From Stenotrophomonas maltophilia (lineage in GTDB: Bacteria; Pseudomonadota; Gammaproteobacteria; Xanthomonadales; Xanthomonadaceae), in the NCBI RefSeq assembly GCF_003205835.1, contig NZ_CP029773.1, positions 4,744,501 through 4,808,500 on the forward strand: a stretch of 64,000 bases of DNA, read 5' to 3'. Of the stretch, positions 42,205 through 51,898 are shown piece after piece. The notes below the pieces were generated by a model, which saw nothing but the letters and a program-made list of their open reading frames with translations, was not told where the DNA came from and ran no database searches. Position numbers and translations under genes: made by a program. Every line of letters begins with the position of its first letter. Position 1 is the first letter of the stretch.

Positions 42205-42972
42205 TCAACCCAGCTGCACCCATGCCGGCGCGTGGTCACTCGGGCGTTCCCAGGTGCGCGGCTCACGATCAATGCCCGAGGCGACCGCGCTACCCTTCAG
42301 CGCATCGGAGACCAGGGTCAGATCGATGCGCAGGCCCAGGTTGCGGCGGAAGCCAGCGGCACGGTAATCCCACCAGCTGAAGGTGCCCGCCTCGTCATTG
42401 TGCAGGCGGAAGCCATCGTGCAGGCCCAGCTGCAGCAGCTTGTTGAGCGCGCCGCGCTCGGCAGTGGAGGTCAGGATGTGGTTTTCGTTCCACACCTCCG
42501 GGTCGTGCACATCGCGCGCGTCCGGGGCGATGTTGAAATCGCCCATCACGATCAGCTTCGGATGCCGCTGCATTTCTTCGGCGATCCAGGCATGCACCGC
42601 CTCCAGCCAGCGCAGTTTGTACTCGTACTTGTCGGTGCCGATGTCCTGGCCGTTCACCACGTACAGGTTGATCACCCGCAGGTCGCCGAAGGTACCGGCG
42701 ATGACGCGCTTCTGCTCGTCCTCGAAGCCGGGAATGCCGATCTGCACGTCCTGCGCCGGCTCACGCGACAGCAGCGCCACGCCGTTGTAGGTCTTCTGGC
42801 CGGCGAACACGCTGCGGTAGCCCGCGGCGATCAGCGCCGAATCGGGGAACTTGTGGTCCTCCAGCTTGGTTTCCTGGATGCCGACGATGTCCGGGCCGAA
42901 CTCCTTGAGCCACTGCTCCAGGTGCGGCAGGCGGACATTGAGCGAATTGACGTTCCACGAGGCGATCTTCAT
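42205..42972 (-). CDS. xthA: Exodeoxyribonuclease III
   Basis: 255 residues. N-terminal KIASWNVNSLNVRLPHL, catalytic Glu in GIQETKLED, central VMGDFNIAPDARDVHDP and C-terminal SDHAPAWV (Asp-His pair) define the ExoIII/APE1 fold. It cleaves at abasic sites and removes 3' blocks in base-excision repair. Convergent with the GlsB-like gene. Confidence 0.96.
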   Translation of the reverse strand: MKIASWNVNSLNVRLPHLEQWLKEFGPDIVGIQETKLEDHKFPDSALIAAGYRSVFAGQKTYNGVALLSREPAQDVQIGIPGFEDEQKRVIAGTFGDLRVINLYVVNGQDIGTDKYEYKLRWLEAVHAWIAEEMQRHPKLIVMGDFNIAPDARDVHDPEVWNENHILTSTAERGALNKLLQLGLHDGFRLHNDEAGTFSWWDYRAAGFRRNLGLRIDLTLVSDALKGSAVASGIDREPRTWERPSDHAPAWVQLG

Positions 42973-43000
42973 GGGGGCATTCTACCCGGCCCGGGTTTGG

Positions 43001-43058
43001 TAGACGCCAACCTTGGTTGGCGCATGGGGTTCACGCGTGCCAACCAAGGTTGGCACCC
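43001..43058. repeat. Two AAGGTTGG-type short palindromes
   Basis: GTAGACGCCAACCTTGGTTGGCGC and GTGCCAACCAAGGTTGGCAC, matching the trio near 23.6 kb; the first begins with GTAG. Confidence 0.7.
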
Positions 43059-43091
43059 ACCGGAAGGGGCCGCGCTGGTTGGCACCTACCG

Positions 43092-43168
43092 GTAGTGCCG
43101 GCCGCTGGCCGGCAACCCCATGAACCGTCGGCAAGACCCTGCAGTTGCCGGCCAGCGGCCGGCACTAC
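43092..43168. repeat. SMAG (REP) inverted pair
   Basis: GTAGTGCCGGCCGCTGGCC at left and CGGCACTAC at right. The right-hand CTAC is, on the minus strand, the GTAG that provides the stop codon of the aldehyde dehydrogenase gene. Confidence 0.9.
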
Positions 43169-44574
43169 CGCAAGAGGAACTTCAACAACCCCGCAATCTT
43201 CGAATACGGCGGCCGCAGCCGGTCACTGGCCACCCAGCGCGACTGCCACAGAACCGGCAGCCGCTTGCTCATCGCATCGAACCCGGCCCGCCCGTGGTAC
43301 GCACCCATGCCGCTGGCGCCCACGCCGCCGAACGGCAACCCGTCGGCGGCGAAGTGCAGCAGCGTGTCGTTGACCGTCACCCCACCGGCCACCACCTGGC
43401 CGAGGATGCGCTCCACCGTGGCCCGGTCATGGCTGAAGGGATACAGCGCCAGCGGGCGGTCGCGGGACAGCACGTCGGCCAGCGCCGTCTCCAGGTCCGG
43501 GTAGGCGCGCACCGGCAGGATCGGCCCGAAGATCTCCTCGCGCATCAGGTCCAGGTCATCCGGCGGGTCCAGCACCACGGTCGGCACCAGCAGGCGCTCG
43601 CGGTCGGCGCGCGCCTCATCCACCTGCGCCAACGCAATCACCGGCACGCCGCGTTCGCGCGCCTGCGCCAGATAGCCCTGCAGGCGCCGGTACTGGCCTT
43701 CGTTGATGATGCGCGTGTAGTCGTCGGCGCTGCTGAAATCGCCGTAGCGCTCGCGCACCTGCTGCTGCAGCGACTGCACGAACTCGCGCTGGCGCGCGGT
43801 GTCGATCAGCACGTAATCCGGCGCGATGCAGGTCTGCCCGGCGTTGAACCACTTGCCGGTAGCCAGCCGCGCAGCGGCTTTGTCCAGCGGGAAATCGCGG
43901 CAGACGATGGCCGGCGACTTGCCGCCCAGTTCCAGCGTGACCGGCACCAGATGCTCGGCGGCGGCCGCCATCACCTTGCGGCCAACCGCCGTCGAGCCGG
44001 TGAACAGCAGATGGTCCAGCGGCAGCGATGACACCGCCGCCGCCACATCCGCCCCACCCTGCACCACCGCCACCCGATCGGGCGGGAACACGCTGGCCAG
44101 CAGATCGGCCAGGAACGCGCTGGTGCACGGCGTGTGTTCGGAGGGCTTGAGCAACACGTGATTGCCGGCGGCAATGGCGGTGGCCAGCGGCACCAGCGCC
44201 AGCGTGACCGGGTAGTTCCAGGGCGAAATCACTCCAACCACGCCCAGCGGCGTCGGCCGCAACTGCGCGCGCGCCGGCCACAGCCGCCAGCCGGCGCCGA
44301 CGTGCTGCGGCTTCGACCAGCGCCGCAGGTGACGGCGCAGGTGGTCGATGGCCGACAGCACGCTCATGCCATCGGCCAGCTTCGATTCGACGTGGGCGCG
44401 ATGGCCGAAGTCCTCGGCGATGGCCTGGGCCATTTCGTCCAGACGCGGCTTCAACGCCTCGCGCAGGCGGCGCAGGTCATTCTCGCGCTGGTCCAGCGAC
44501 GGGCGCTGCGACTGCCACGCGCTGCGCAGGGTGTGCAGGATGGCGGGGAGGTCTGCCGGCGTGGTGGTGGTCAT
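43165..44574 (-). CDS. Coniferyl-aldehyde dehydrogenase-like NAD(P)+ aldehyde dehydrogenase
   Basis: 469 residues of the ALDH superfamily. PWNYPVTLALVPLATAIAAGN (NAD loop), VTLELGGKSPAIV (Glu) and NAGQTCIAPDYVLI (nucleophile Cys about 240) are intact. The closest type is coniferyl-aldehyde dehydrogenase, which acts on aromatic or long-chain aldehydes, though the true substrate is not known. ATG at 44574 is far inside an in-frame extension and gives MTTTTPADLP. The stop codon TAG is part of a SMAG GTAG. Confidence 0.93.
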   Translation of the reverse strand: MTTTTPADLPAILHTLRSAWQSQRPSLDQRENDLRRLREALKPRLDEMAQAIAEDFGHRAHVESKLADGMSVLSAIDHLRRHLRRWSKPQHVGAGWRLWPARAQLRPTPLGVVGVISPWNYPVTLALVPLATAIAAGNHVLLKPSEHTPCTSAFLADLLASVFPPDRVAVVQGGADVAAAVSSLPLDHLLFTGSTAVGRKVMAAAAEHLVPVTLELGGKSPAIVCRDFPLDKAAARLATGKWFNAGQTCIAPDYVLIDTARQREFVQSLQQQVRERYGDFSSADDYTRIINEGQYRRLQGYLAQARERGVPVIALAQVDEARADRERLLVPTVVLDPPDDLDLMREEIFGPILPVRAYPDLETALADVLSRDRPLALYPFSHDRATVERILGQVVAGGVTVNDTLLHFAADGLPFGGVGASGMGAYHGRAGFDAMSKRLPVLWQSRWVASDRLRPPYSKIAGLLKFLLR

Positions 44575-44607
44575 GGGCCGACTATACGGGGTGCAGCACG
44601 TCTCGAT

Positions 44608-44647
44608 GGGGTCAGATCCCTTTCGCAGGCGAAAGGGATCTGACCCC
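44608..44647. repeat. Dispersed GGGGTC hairpin (copy 4)
   Basis: GGGGTCAGATCCCTTTCGC facing GCGAAAGGGATCTGACCCC, between the aldehyde dehydrogenase start and the MHS transporter. Confidence 0.75.
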
Positions 44648-44661
44648 AAAAACAGGGAAAC

Positions 44662-44690
44662 AAAAAGGCCGCGGTCTGCACCGCGGCCCC
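44662..44690 (-). terminator. Rho-independent terminator of the MHS transporter gene
   Basis: On the minus strand, GGCCGCGGT-gcag-ACCGCGGCC followed by TTTTTG, 40 bases after the MFS stop codon. Confidence 0.85.
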
Positions 44691-44699
44691 TGAAACCCG

Positions 44700-44727
44700 G
44701 TGGGTGCCGACCGTTGGTCGGCACGCC
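44700..44727. repeat. Short palindrome of the REP-like GTGCCGAC type
   Basis: TGGGTGCCGACC-GTT-GGTCGGCACGCC, just after the transporter stop codon; resembles the copy at 46.45 kb. Confidence 0.6.
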
Positions 44728-44729
44728 GG

Positions 44730-46394
44730 TTACTTGGTGATATCCACGTCCTTGGTCTCGCGCAGGAACAAGCCGCCGATCACCACCGACATCAGCGCGA
44801 TGATGATGGGGTACCACAGGCCGTAGTACAGGTTGCCGGTACCGGCTACCAGCGCGAACGAGATCGCCGGCAGGAAGCCACCGAACCAGCCGTTGCCGAT
44901 GTGGTACGGCAGCGACATCGAGGTGTAGCGGATGCGGGTCGGGAACAGTTCGACCAGGTAGGCGGCAATCGGGCCGTAGACCATGGTCACGTACAGCACC
45001 AGCAGCCACAGCATGAAGATGGTGCCGGCGATGTTGATGCGTGCACCATCGGCCTTGGCCGGGTAGCCGGCGGTGGTCAGGGCGGTCTTCAGTTCCGCAC
45101 CGAACGCATCGGCCTTGGCCTTGCCGTCTTCCTTGGTCAGGCCAGCAGCCTCATACGAGGTGACGCTGGCGCTGCCCACGTTCACCATCGCCAGCGAACC
45201 GGCGGCGGCGGGCTGCACGTCGTACGGCACACCGGCCTTGGTCAGCGCGGCGGTGGCCACGTCGCAGGAGCTGGTGAACTTGCGCAGGCCAACCGGATCG
45301 AACTGGAACGAGCAGGTGGCCGGATCGGCCACGACCAGGGCCGGCGAGCTGCTGCGGGCTTCTTCGATGGCCGGGTTGGCGAAGTGGGTCAGGCCCTTGA
45401 AGATCGGGATGTAGGTGACGGCGGCCAGCAGGCAGCCGGCGAGGATGATCTTCTTGCGGCCGATACGGTCGGACAGCCAGCCGAAGAAGATGAAGAACGG
45501 CACGCCCAGCGCCAGCGCGGCCGCGATCAGCAGGTAGGAAGTGGTGGCATCGACCTTCAGCATGCTGCTGAGGAAGAACAGCGCGTAGAACTGGCCGCCG
45601 TACCAGACCACGGCCTGGCCGGCTGCAGCGCCGAGCAGGACCAGCAGCATCAGCTTCAGGTTGCCGCCCTTCAGGCTGTCACGGAACGGCGTCTTGGAAC
45701 CCTTGCCCTCGGACTTCATCTGCTGGAACAGCGGCGACTCGCTCAGCTGCAGGCGGATCCACACGGACACACCCAGCAGCAGGATCGAGACCAGGAACGG
45801 AATACGCCAGCCCCAGGCTTCGAAGGCTTCGTTGCCGAGGAAGTAGCGGCAGGCCAGGATGATCAGCAGCGACATGAACAGGCCGAGCGTGGCGGTGCAC
45901 TGGATGAAGCTGGTGTACAGGCCGCGCTTGTCGTCCGGCGCATGCTCGGCCACGTAGGTGGCGGCACCGCCGTACTCGCCGCCCATCGCCAGGCCCTGGG
46001 CCAGGCGCAGGATGATCAGGATCACCGGTGCGGCGAAACCGATCGAGGCGTAGTTGGGCAACACACCGACCAGGAAGGTCGAGATGCCCATGATCAGGAT
46101 GGTGACCAGGAAGGTGTACTTGCGGCCGATGCGGTCGCCGAGGCTGCCGAAGAAGGCCGCACCGAACGGACGCACGAAGAAGCCGGCGGCGAACGCCAGC
46201 AGGGCGAAGATCATGCCCGTGGTTTCATTGACGCCACTGAAGAACTGCTTGGCGATGATGGCGGCGAGCGAGCCATACAGGAAGAAGTCATACCACTCGA
46301 AGACCGTACCGAGGCTCGAGGCGAAGATGACTTTCTTGTGGCCCTTGGTCAGGGTGCCCGCTGGATTGTGCGGGCTTGATGCAGTGCTGGACAT
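44730..46394 (-). CDS. MHS-family (ShiA/ProP-like) proton symporter for organic acids
   Basis: 554 residues, 12 helices. The MHS signature GYYDEF-like segment appears as FEWYDFFLYGSLA, with DRIGRKYTFL and RLAQGLAMGGEYGGAATYVAEHAP in the N-half and WLSDRIGRKKIILAG in the C-half. It is a cation/carboxylate symporter of the metabolite:H+ group. About 110 extra residues are inserted between helices near residue 330-440, containing two Cys, absent from short family members. A SMAG-separated gene for an outer-membrane porin lies upstream. Confidence 0.93.
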   Translation of the reverse strand: MSSTASSPHNPAGTLTKGHKKVIFASSLGTVFEWYDFFLYGSLAAIIAKQFFSGVNETTGMIFALLAFAAGFFVRPFGAAFFGSLGDRIGRKYTFLVTILIMGISTFLVGVLPNYASIGFAAPVILIILRLAQGLAMGGEYGGAATYVAEHAPDDKRGLYTSFIQCTATLGLFMSLLIILACRYFLGNEAFEAWGWRIPFLVSILLLGVSVWIRLQLSESPLFQQMKSEGKGSKTPFRDSLKGGNLKLMLLVLLGAAAGQAVVWYGGQFYALFFLSSMLKVDATTSYLLIAAALALGVPFFIFFGWLSDRIGRKKIILAGCLLAAVTYIPIFKGLTHFANPAIEEARSSSPALVVADPATCSFQFDPVGLRKFTSSCDVATAALTKAGVPYDVQPAAAGSLAMVNVGSASVTSYEAAGLTKEDGKAKADAFGAELKTALTTAGYPAKADGARINIAGTIFMLWLLVLYVTMVYGPIAAYLVELFPTRIRYTSMSLPYHIGNGWFGGFLPAISFALVAGTGNLYYGLWYPIIIALMSVVIGGLFLRETKDVDITK

Positions 46395-46443
46395 GGGACG
46401 TTTTCCCTCTGTAGATGCTGGCCTTGGCCGGCATTCAATCTCG

Positions 46444-46502
46444 GTGGGTGCCGACCTTGGTCGGCACTCAATCTCGGTAGGTGCCGGCCGCTGGCCGGCA
46501 CG
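46444..46502. repeat. Two REP-type palindromes between porin and transporter genes
   Basis: TGGGTGCCGACC-TT-GGTCGGCA at left, and GTAGGTGCCGGCCGCTGGCCGGCAC at right with GTAG end. Confidence 0.75.
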
Positions 46503-46505
46503 CTC

Positions 46506-47933
46506 TTAGAAGCTGTACTTCGTGGTGAACTGCAACCGGGTGATGTCACCCTTGTTGCCGTTCTCCACTTCGCGACGGCCGTACATCAGCTCGGCGCCGA
46601 TATCGACCTTGGGCAGCGGCGAATAGAAGATGTTGCCGCGGATGCTCTGCACGCTCTTGGTCACCAGCGGGCCGAGGATGCTGTCGTTGTCGTAGTCGCT
46701 GCGCGCGTAGATCAGGTTGGTGCGCAGCTTCGGCGAGAACGCATGCCGCCAGCCCACGTAGCCGGCCAGCACGCCGGTCGGGTTGAGCTCGTCGCGGGCC
46801 ACGTCGTAGGCACTGTCGGCGGTGATGCCCAGGCCGATGTAGCGGGCGATGCCTTCGCCGCCGGTCAGCTGGTAGTGCAGCGAATCGCTGTCGCCCATCA
46901 CCCACTTGCCGCCCAGGGTCAGGCCGCCGGCCACCTTGTCGGCCTTGGCGCCGGTGGCCTGGTTGTCGACCTTCAGCTGACGGACGATGCCGCCGACACC
47001 GAAGGTGCCCCAGTCGCCCTTCCAGCCATAGCGCATGGTCAGATCAGGCAGGCTGCCACGGTCGGAGTTGGCGCTGGTGTTGGTCCAGGCGCCGGTGACC
47101 GGGTTGCGGGTACCGGTGAGCGTGGTGGTTTCCGGGTTTTCCAGCGCGACGCTGAAGCCGCCCTGGGTGTAGCGCACCTGGGCCTGGCGCACAAAGATCA
47201 CGCCATCGGTGGGACCGACGAAGTCGACCGCTTCCGGCAGTGCGGCCGCGTCCATGAAGTTGGACCAGGTCTGGCCGGCCATCCAGTTGTTCCAGTACAT
47301 GTAGGCGTGGCGCAGGGTCACACCGTAGGTATTGGTGGCGGTCTGGTTGCCCAGCGAGTTGCCGAAGAAGTCCATCTCGAAGAACGCACCGGCCTTGTTG
47401 CCCGATTCGCTCACGTTGTCGATGCCCAGGTTGAAGCGCGAGAACTTGGCGTGGGCATTGAAGTCGGTGCCCGAACGCTTGCCGCTGCCGCCGGCGCCTT
47501 CCACCGGGGTCTGGCCCGGCAGGTACAGCGAGCGGCCGGTGGCGTCGTCGGCCAGCTGGCCATCGCTGGTCTGGGTGGCGAGGAAATCGGCCTTGATGAA
47601 GCCGCCGATCTTGACCGTGGTGCCCGGCGCGGCGCCCGGGGTGATGGTGGTGACCTGGATCGGCTGCTTGCCCGCCGGCACCGAAGCGACCGGCTTCTGC
47701 TCGGCCTGCACCGTGCGGACTTCGGTCACCGCCTGCTGGGTCTGGCTGATCTGGGTCTGTTGTTGTTGCTGCGAAGACAGCAGCAGCTGGACCTGGCGTT
47801 CCAGTTCGGCAACGCGTGCTTCCAGCGCTTTCTCTTTGGCGGTCTCAGCGAACGCCATGCCCGGTGCGACCAGGGCGACCAACAGGCAGGCCGCCAAAGG
47901 TTTGCGCACGGCTTTCAACGTACGGTGGCTCAT
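46506..47933 (-). CDS. DcaP-like trimeric outer-membrane porin
   Basis: 475 residues. Signal peptide (AACLLVALVAPGMAFA), a short coiled coil (KALEARVAELERQVQLLLSS plus a run of Gln, about residues 35-75) and a beta-barrel of amphipathic strands ending in Phe (TKYSF) for BAM recognition. The coiled-coil plus PGAAPGTTVKIGGFIKADF pattern is typical of DcaP, a dicarboxylate-selective porin of Acinetobacter. A GGGAGAGAGGG ribosome site precedes the ATG. Its partner may be the MHS transporter downstream. Confidence 0.9.
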   Translation of the reverse strand: MSHRTLKAVRKPLAACLLVALVAPGMAFAETAKEKALEARVAELERQVQLLLSSQQQQQTQISQTQQAVTEVRTVQAEQKPVASVPAGKQPIQVTTITPGAAPGTTVKIGGFIKADFLATQTSDGQLADDATGRSLYLPGQTPVEGAGGSGKRSGTDFNAHAKFSRFNLGIDNVSESGNKAGAFFEMDFFGNSLGNQTATNTYGVTLRHAYMYWNNWMAGQTWSNFMDAAALPEAVDFVGPTDGVIFVRQAQVRYTQGGFSVALENPETTTLTGTRNPVTGAWTNTSANSDRGSLPDLTMRYGWKGDWGTFGVGGIVRQLKVDNQATGAKADKVAGGLTLGGKWVMGDSDSLHYQLTGGEGIARYIGLGITADSAYDVARDELNPTGVLAGYVGWRHAFSPKLRTNLIYARSDYDNDSILGPLVTKSVQSIRGNIFYSPLPKVDIGAELMYGRREVENGNKGDITRLQFTTKYSF

Positions 47934-48027
47934 GTTGCCCTCTCTCCCAAGTGGCAAGGTGATGCCGCGCGTGGGGCACGGTCGAGCCGAGACTGCGGGG
48001 CGATTATGTATAGCGGCTATTCGCCAT

Positions 48028-48066
48028 TGGTCGAACCCGGCCCTGCTGGGCGCTCACTTTCGACCA
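48028..48066. promoter_or_regulatory. Inverted 8-bp half-sites in the porin/acs divergent promoter region
   Basis: TGGTCGAA at 48028-48035 and TTCGACCA at 48059-48066, a perfect inverted pair with starts 31 bp apart (three helical turns), between the divergent porin and acs genes. Candidate operator for the CrbR response regulator. Confidence 0.4.
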
Positions 48067-48178
48067 TGGTCTAACCAGAGTGGTGACGCGGCCGGGGGTG
48101 GATGGGGCAAACTGAAGGGGATCGGTCGCTGCGATGCTGCGACCGCACATACAAAGTCAACGTGCAAGTGAGGGTGCC

Positions 48179-50122
<1,944 letters not shown>

Positions 50123-50132
50123 CGTACGACCC

Positions 50133-50172
50133 GGGGTCAGATCCCTTTCCGCCAGGAAAGGGCTCTGGCCCC
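50133..50172. repeat. Dispersed GGGGTC hairpin (copy 5)
   Basis: GGGGTCAGATCCCTTTCC facing GGAAAGGGCTCTGGCCCC, in the 80-base gap between acs and the response-regulator gene; one mismatch in the right arm. Confidence 0.75.
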
Positions 50173-50202
50173 ATGGAGTTTCCCCCACGGTTCCCCCCGA
50201 CC

Positions 50203-50868
50203 ATGACCACCCTCCTGATTGCCGATGACCACCCGCTGTTCCGCGAAGCCCTGCGTGGGGCGGTGCAGCGGGTCATCCCCGGCGTGCAGCTGTTCGAGGC
50301 CGACAGCGTGGAAGCGCTGTATGCGCTGGCCGACCAGCACAACGACGCCGACCTGGTCCTGATGGACCTCAACATGCCCGGTGCGCAGGGTTTCAACGCG
50401 CTGGTGCACATGCGCTCGCTGCACCCGCACCTGCCGGTGGTGGTGGTATCCGCGCGCGAAGAAGCCACGGTGATGCGCCGCGCGCTCGACCACGGCGCGC
50501 TGGGCTTCATTCCGAAGTCTGCGGATTCGGACACCATCGGCCACGCACTGGGCACCATCCTTGATGGTGAGACCTGGGCGCCGCCGGAAGCGCACAACGT
50601 GCCGCCGACCGAGCGCGAGGAACGCGAAGTCGGCCAGCGCCTGCGCGAACTGACCCCGCAGCAGTTCCGCGTGCTGCAGATGCTGGGCGCCGGCCGCTTG
50701 AACAAGCAGATCGCCTACGACCTCAACGTCTCCGAAGCGACGATCAAGGCCCACGTCACCGCCATCCTGCGCAAGCTGGGCGTGACCAACCGCACCCAGG
50801 CGGTGCTGATGGCCGGCAAGTTGGCGATCGACGACGACGCCATCGTGCTGCCGCCGGAAGAAGACTGA
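50203..50868 (+). CDS. crbR: NarL/LuxR-type response regulator, CrbR/ErdR-like
   Basis: 221 residues. Receiver domain with phospho-acceptor Asp55 (VLMDLNMPG) and acidic pocket ADD, then a LuxR-type helix-turn-helix (LTPQQFRVLQMLGAGRLNKQIAYDLNVSEATIKAHVTAILRKL, about 150-200). Placement between acs and a CbrA-type sensor kinase matches CrbR of Vibrio and ErdR of Pseudomonas, which activate acs when acetate or ethanol is used. An in-frame ATG at 50173 would add ten residues; 50203 begins the receiver properly. No clear ribosome site is visible. Confidence 0.92.
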   Translation: MTTLLIADDHPLFREALRGAVQRVIPGVQLFEADSVEALYALADQHNDADLVLMDLNMPGAQGFNALVHMRSLHPHLPVVVVSAREEATVMRRALDHGALGFIPKSADSDTIGHALGTILDGETWAPPEAHNVPPTEREEREVGQRLRELTPQQFRVLQMLGAGRLNKQIAYDLNVSEATIKAHVTAILRKLGVTNRTQAVLMAGKLAIDDDAIVLPPEED

Positions 50869-50870
50869 AG

Positions 50871-50995
50871 GTAGTGCCGGCCGCTGGCCGGCAATCCCCT
50901 GAAACGCGCGACATCATCTGAAACCGCACTGGTAGGTGCCAAGCTTGCTTGGCACGCTCTCGGCGTTGCGCATGCCGGCCAGCGGCCGGCACTAC
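50871..50995. repeat. Cluster of three SMAG/REP palindromes
   Basis: GTAGTGCCGGCCGCTGGCC at the left, GTAGGTGCCAAGCTTGCTTGGCAC at 50932, and ATGCCGGCCAGCGGCCGGCACTAC at 50972-50995. Lies between the crbR stop and the riboswitch, in a 411-base gap without genes. Confidence 0.85.
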
Positions 50996-51098
50996 CAGGC
51001 ACCGCTGCGCTCTCGATATAGCCATCGCTATACAAACCAGCCCTGCCTGCGCGTTTCGCTGGAAATGCGCCACGCGCGGATCGCGGTGCTAAGCTTCG

Positions 51099-51202
51099 CG
51101 TCCCCTTGGGGAGTAGCCGGATTCCTTCGCAGGAATCGTCCACGTCAACATACTCGGCCAGTGCGCCGTGGCGTGGACAACCATGATGGTTGGCGAGACC
51201 AG
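51099..51202 (+). promoter_or_regulatory. yybP-ykoY manganese riboswitch
   Basis: The aptamer landmarks are present in order: TTGGGGAGTAGCC (51106-51118), a GGATTCC/GGAATC hairpin, CAACATACTCGG, a GTCCACG/CGTGGAC stem, an AACCATGATGGTT hairpin and TGGCGAGACCA. This matches the xanthomonad Mn2+ aptamer closely. It sits 80 bases before the mntP start, so Mn2+ binding should raise mntP expression. Confidence 0.93.
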
Positions 51203-51279
51203 CGGCCCGCGCGCGCAACGTCAGGTTGGGCGCGAGCGCAGGCCGTGCGTCCGTCCTAGCCCGACCTCAGCCACCGCCC

Positions 51280-51855
51280 ATGTCCCCCATTTCGATCCTC
51301 CTGATCGGCTTTGCCATGTCCACCGATGCCTTCGCCGCTGCCATCGGCAAAGGTGCGGCCATGCGCAAGCCGGTCTTCCGCGATGCACTGCGTGCCGGCA
51401 TCATCTTCGGCGTCATCGAGGCGATCACGCCCATCATCGGCTGGCTGCTCGGTCGGGCCGCCCTCCAGTACGTCGAAGCCTTCGACCACTGGATCGCGTT
51501 CGGCCTGCTCGGCGCGCTGGGCATCCACATGATCTACAACGGCCTGCGCCCGGACAGTGCCGAGGAAGACGAAGACCCCTCGCAGCACCACGGCTTCTGG
51601 AAGCTGGCGCTGACCGGTTTCGCCACCAGCATCGACGCGATGGCGGTGGGCATCGGCCTGGCCTTCATGGACGTGCATATCGGCGTGATGGCTGCGGTGA
51701 TCGGCCTGTGCACGCTGACCATGGTCACCGTCGGCATCATGCTCGGCCGCGTACTGGGCAGCATGGTCGGCAAGCGTGCGGAGATCATCGGTGGCGTGAT
51801 CCTGGTGATCATCGGTGCGACGATCCTGTACGAACACCTGCACGGCGTGGGGTAA
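51280..51855 (+). CDS. mntP: Manganese exporter MntP
   Basis: 191 residues, six helices in two repeats. Each half has the family acid motif: AMSTDAFAAAIGKG in the first and ATSIDAMAVGIGLAF in the second, whose Asp residues are needed for Mn2+ export. The ATG at 51280 follows the riboswitch. Inner-membrane efflux pump that lowers cytoplasmic Mn2+. Confidence 0.97.
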   Translation: MSPISILLIGFAMSTDAFAAAIGKGAAMRKPVFRDALRAGIIFGVIEAITPIIGWLLGRAALQYVEAFDHWIAFGLLGALGIHMIYNGLRPDSAEEDEDPSQHHGFWKLALTGFATSIDAMAVGIGLAFMDVHIGVMAAVIGLCTLTMVTVGIMLGRVLGSMVGKRAEIIGGVILVIIGATILYEHLHGVG

Positions 51856-51874
51856 CGCACCCGCGATTACGTGG

Positions 51875-51898
51875 TTGCCGGCCAGCGGCCGGCACTAC
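51875..51898. repeat. SMAG (REP) single palindrome
   Basis: TTGCCGGCCAGCGGCCGGCACTAC. The CTAC, read on the minus strand as GTAG, supplies the stop codon (TAG) of the histidine-kinase gene. Confidence 0.88.
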
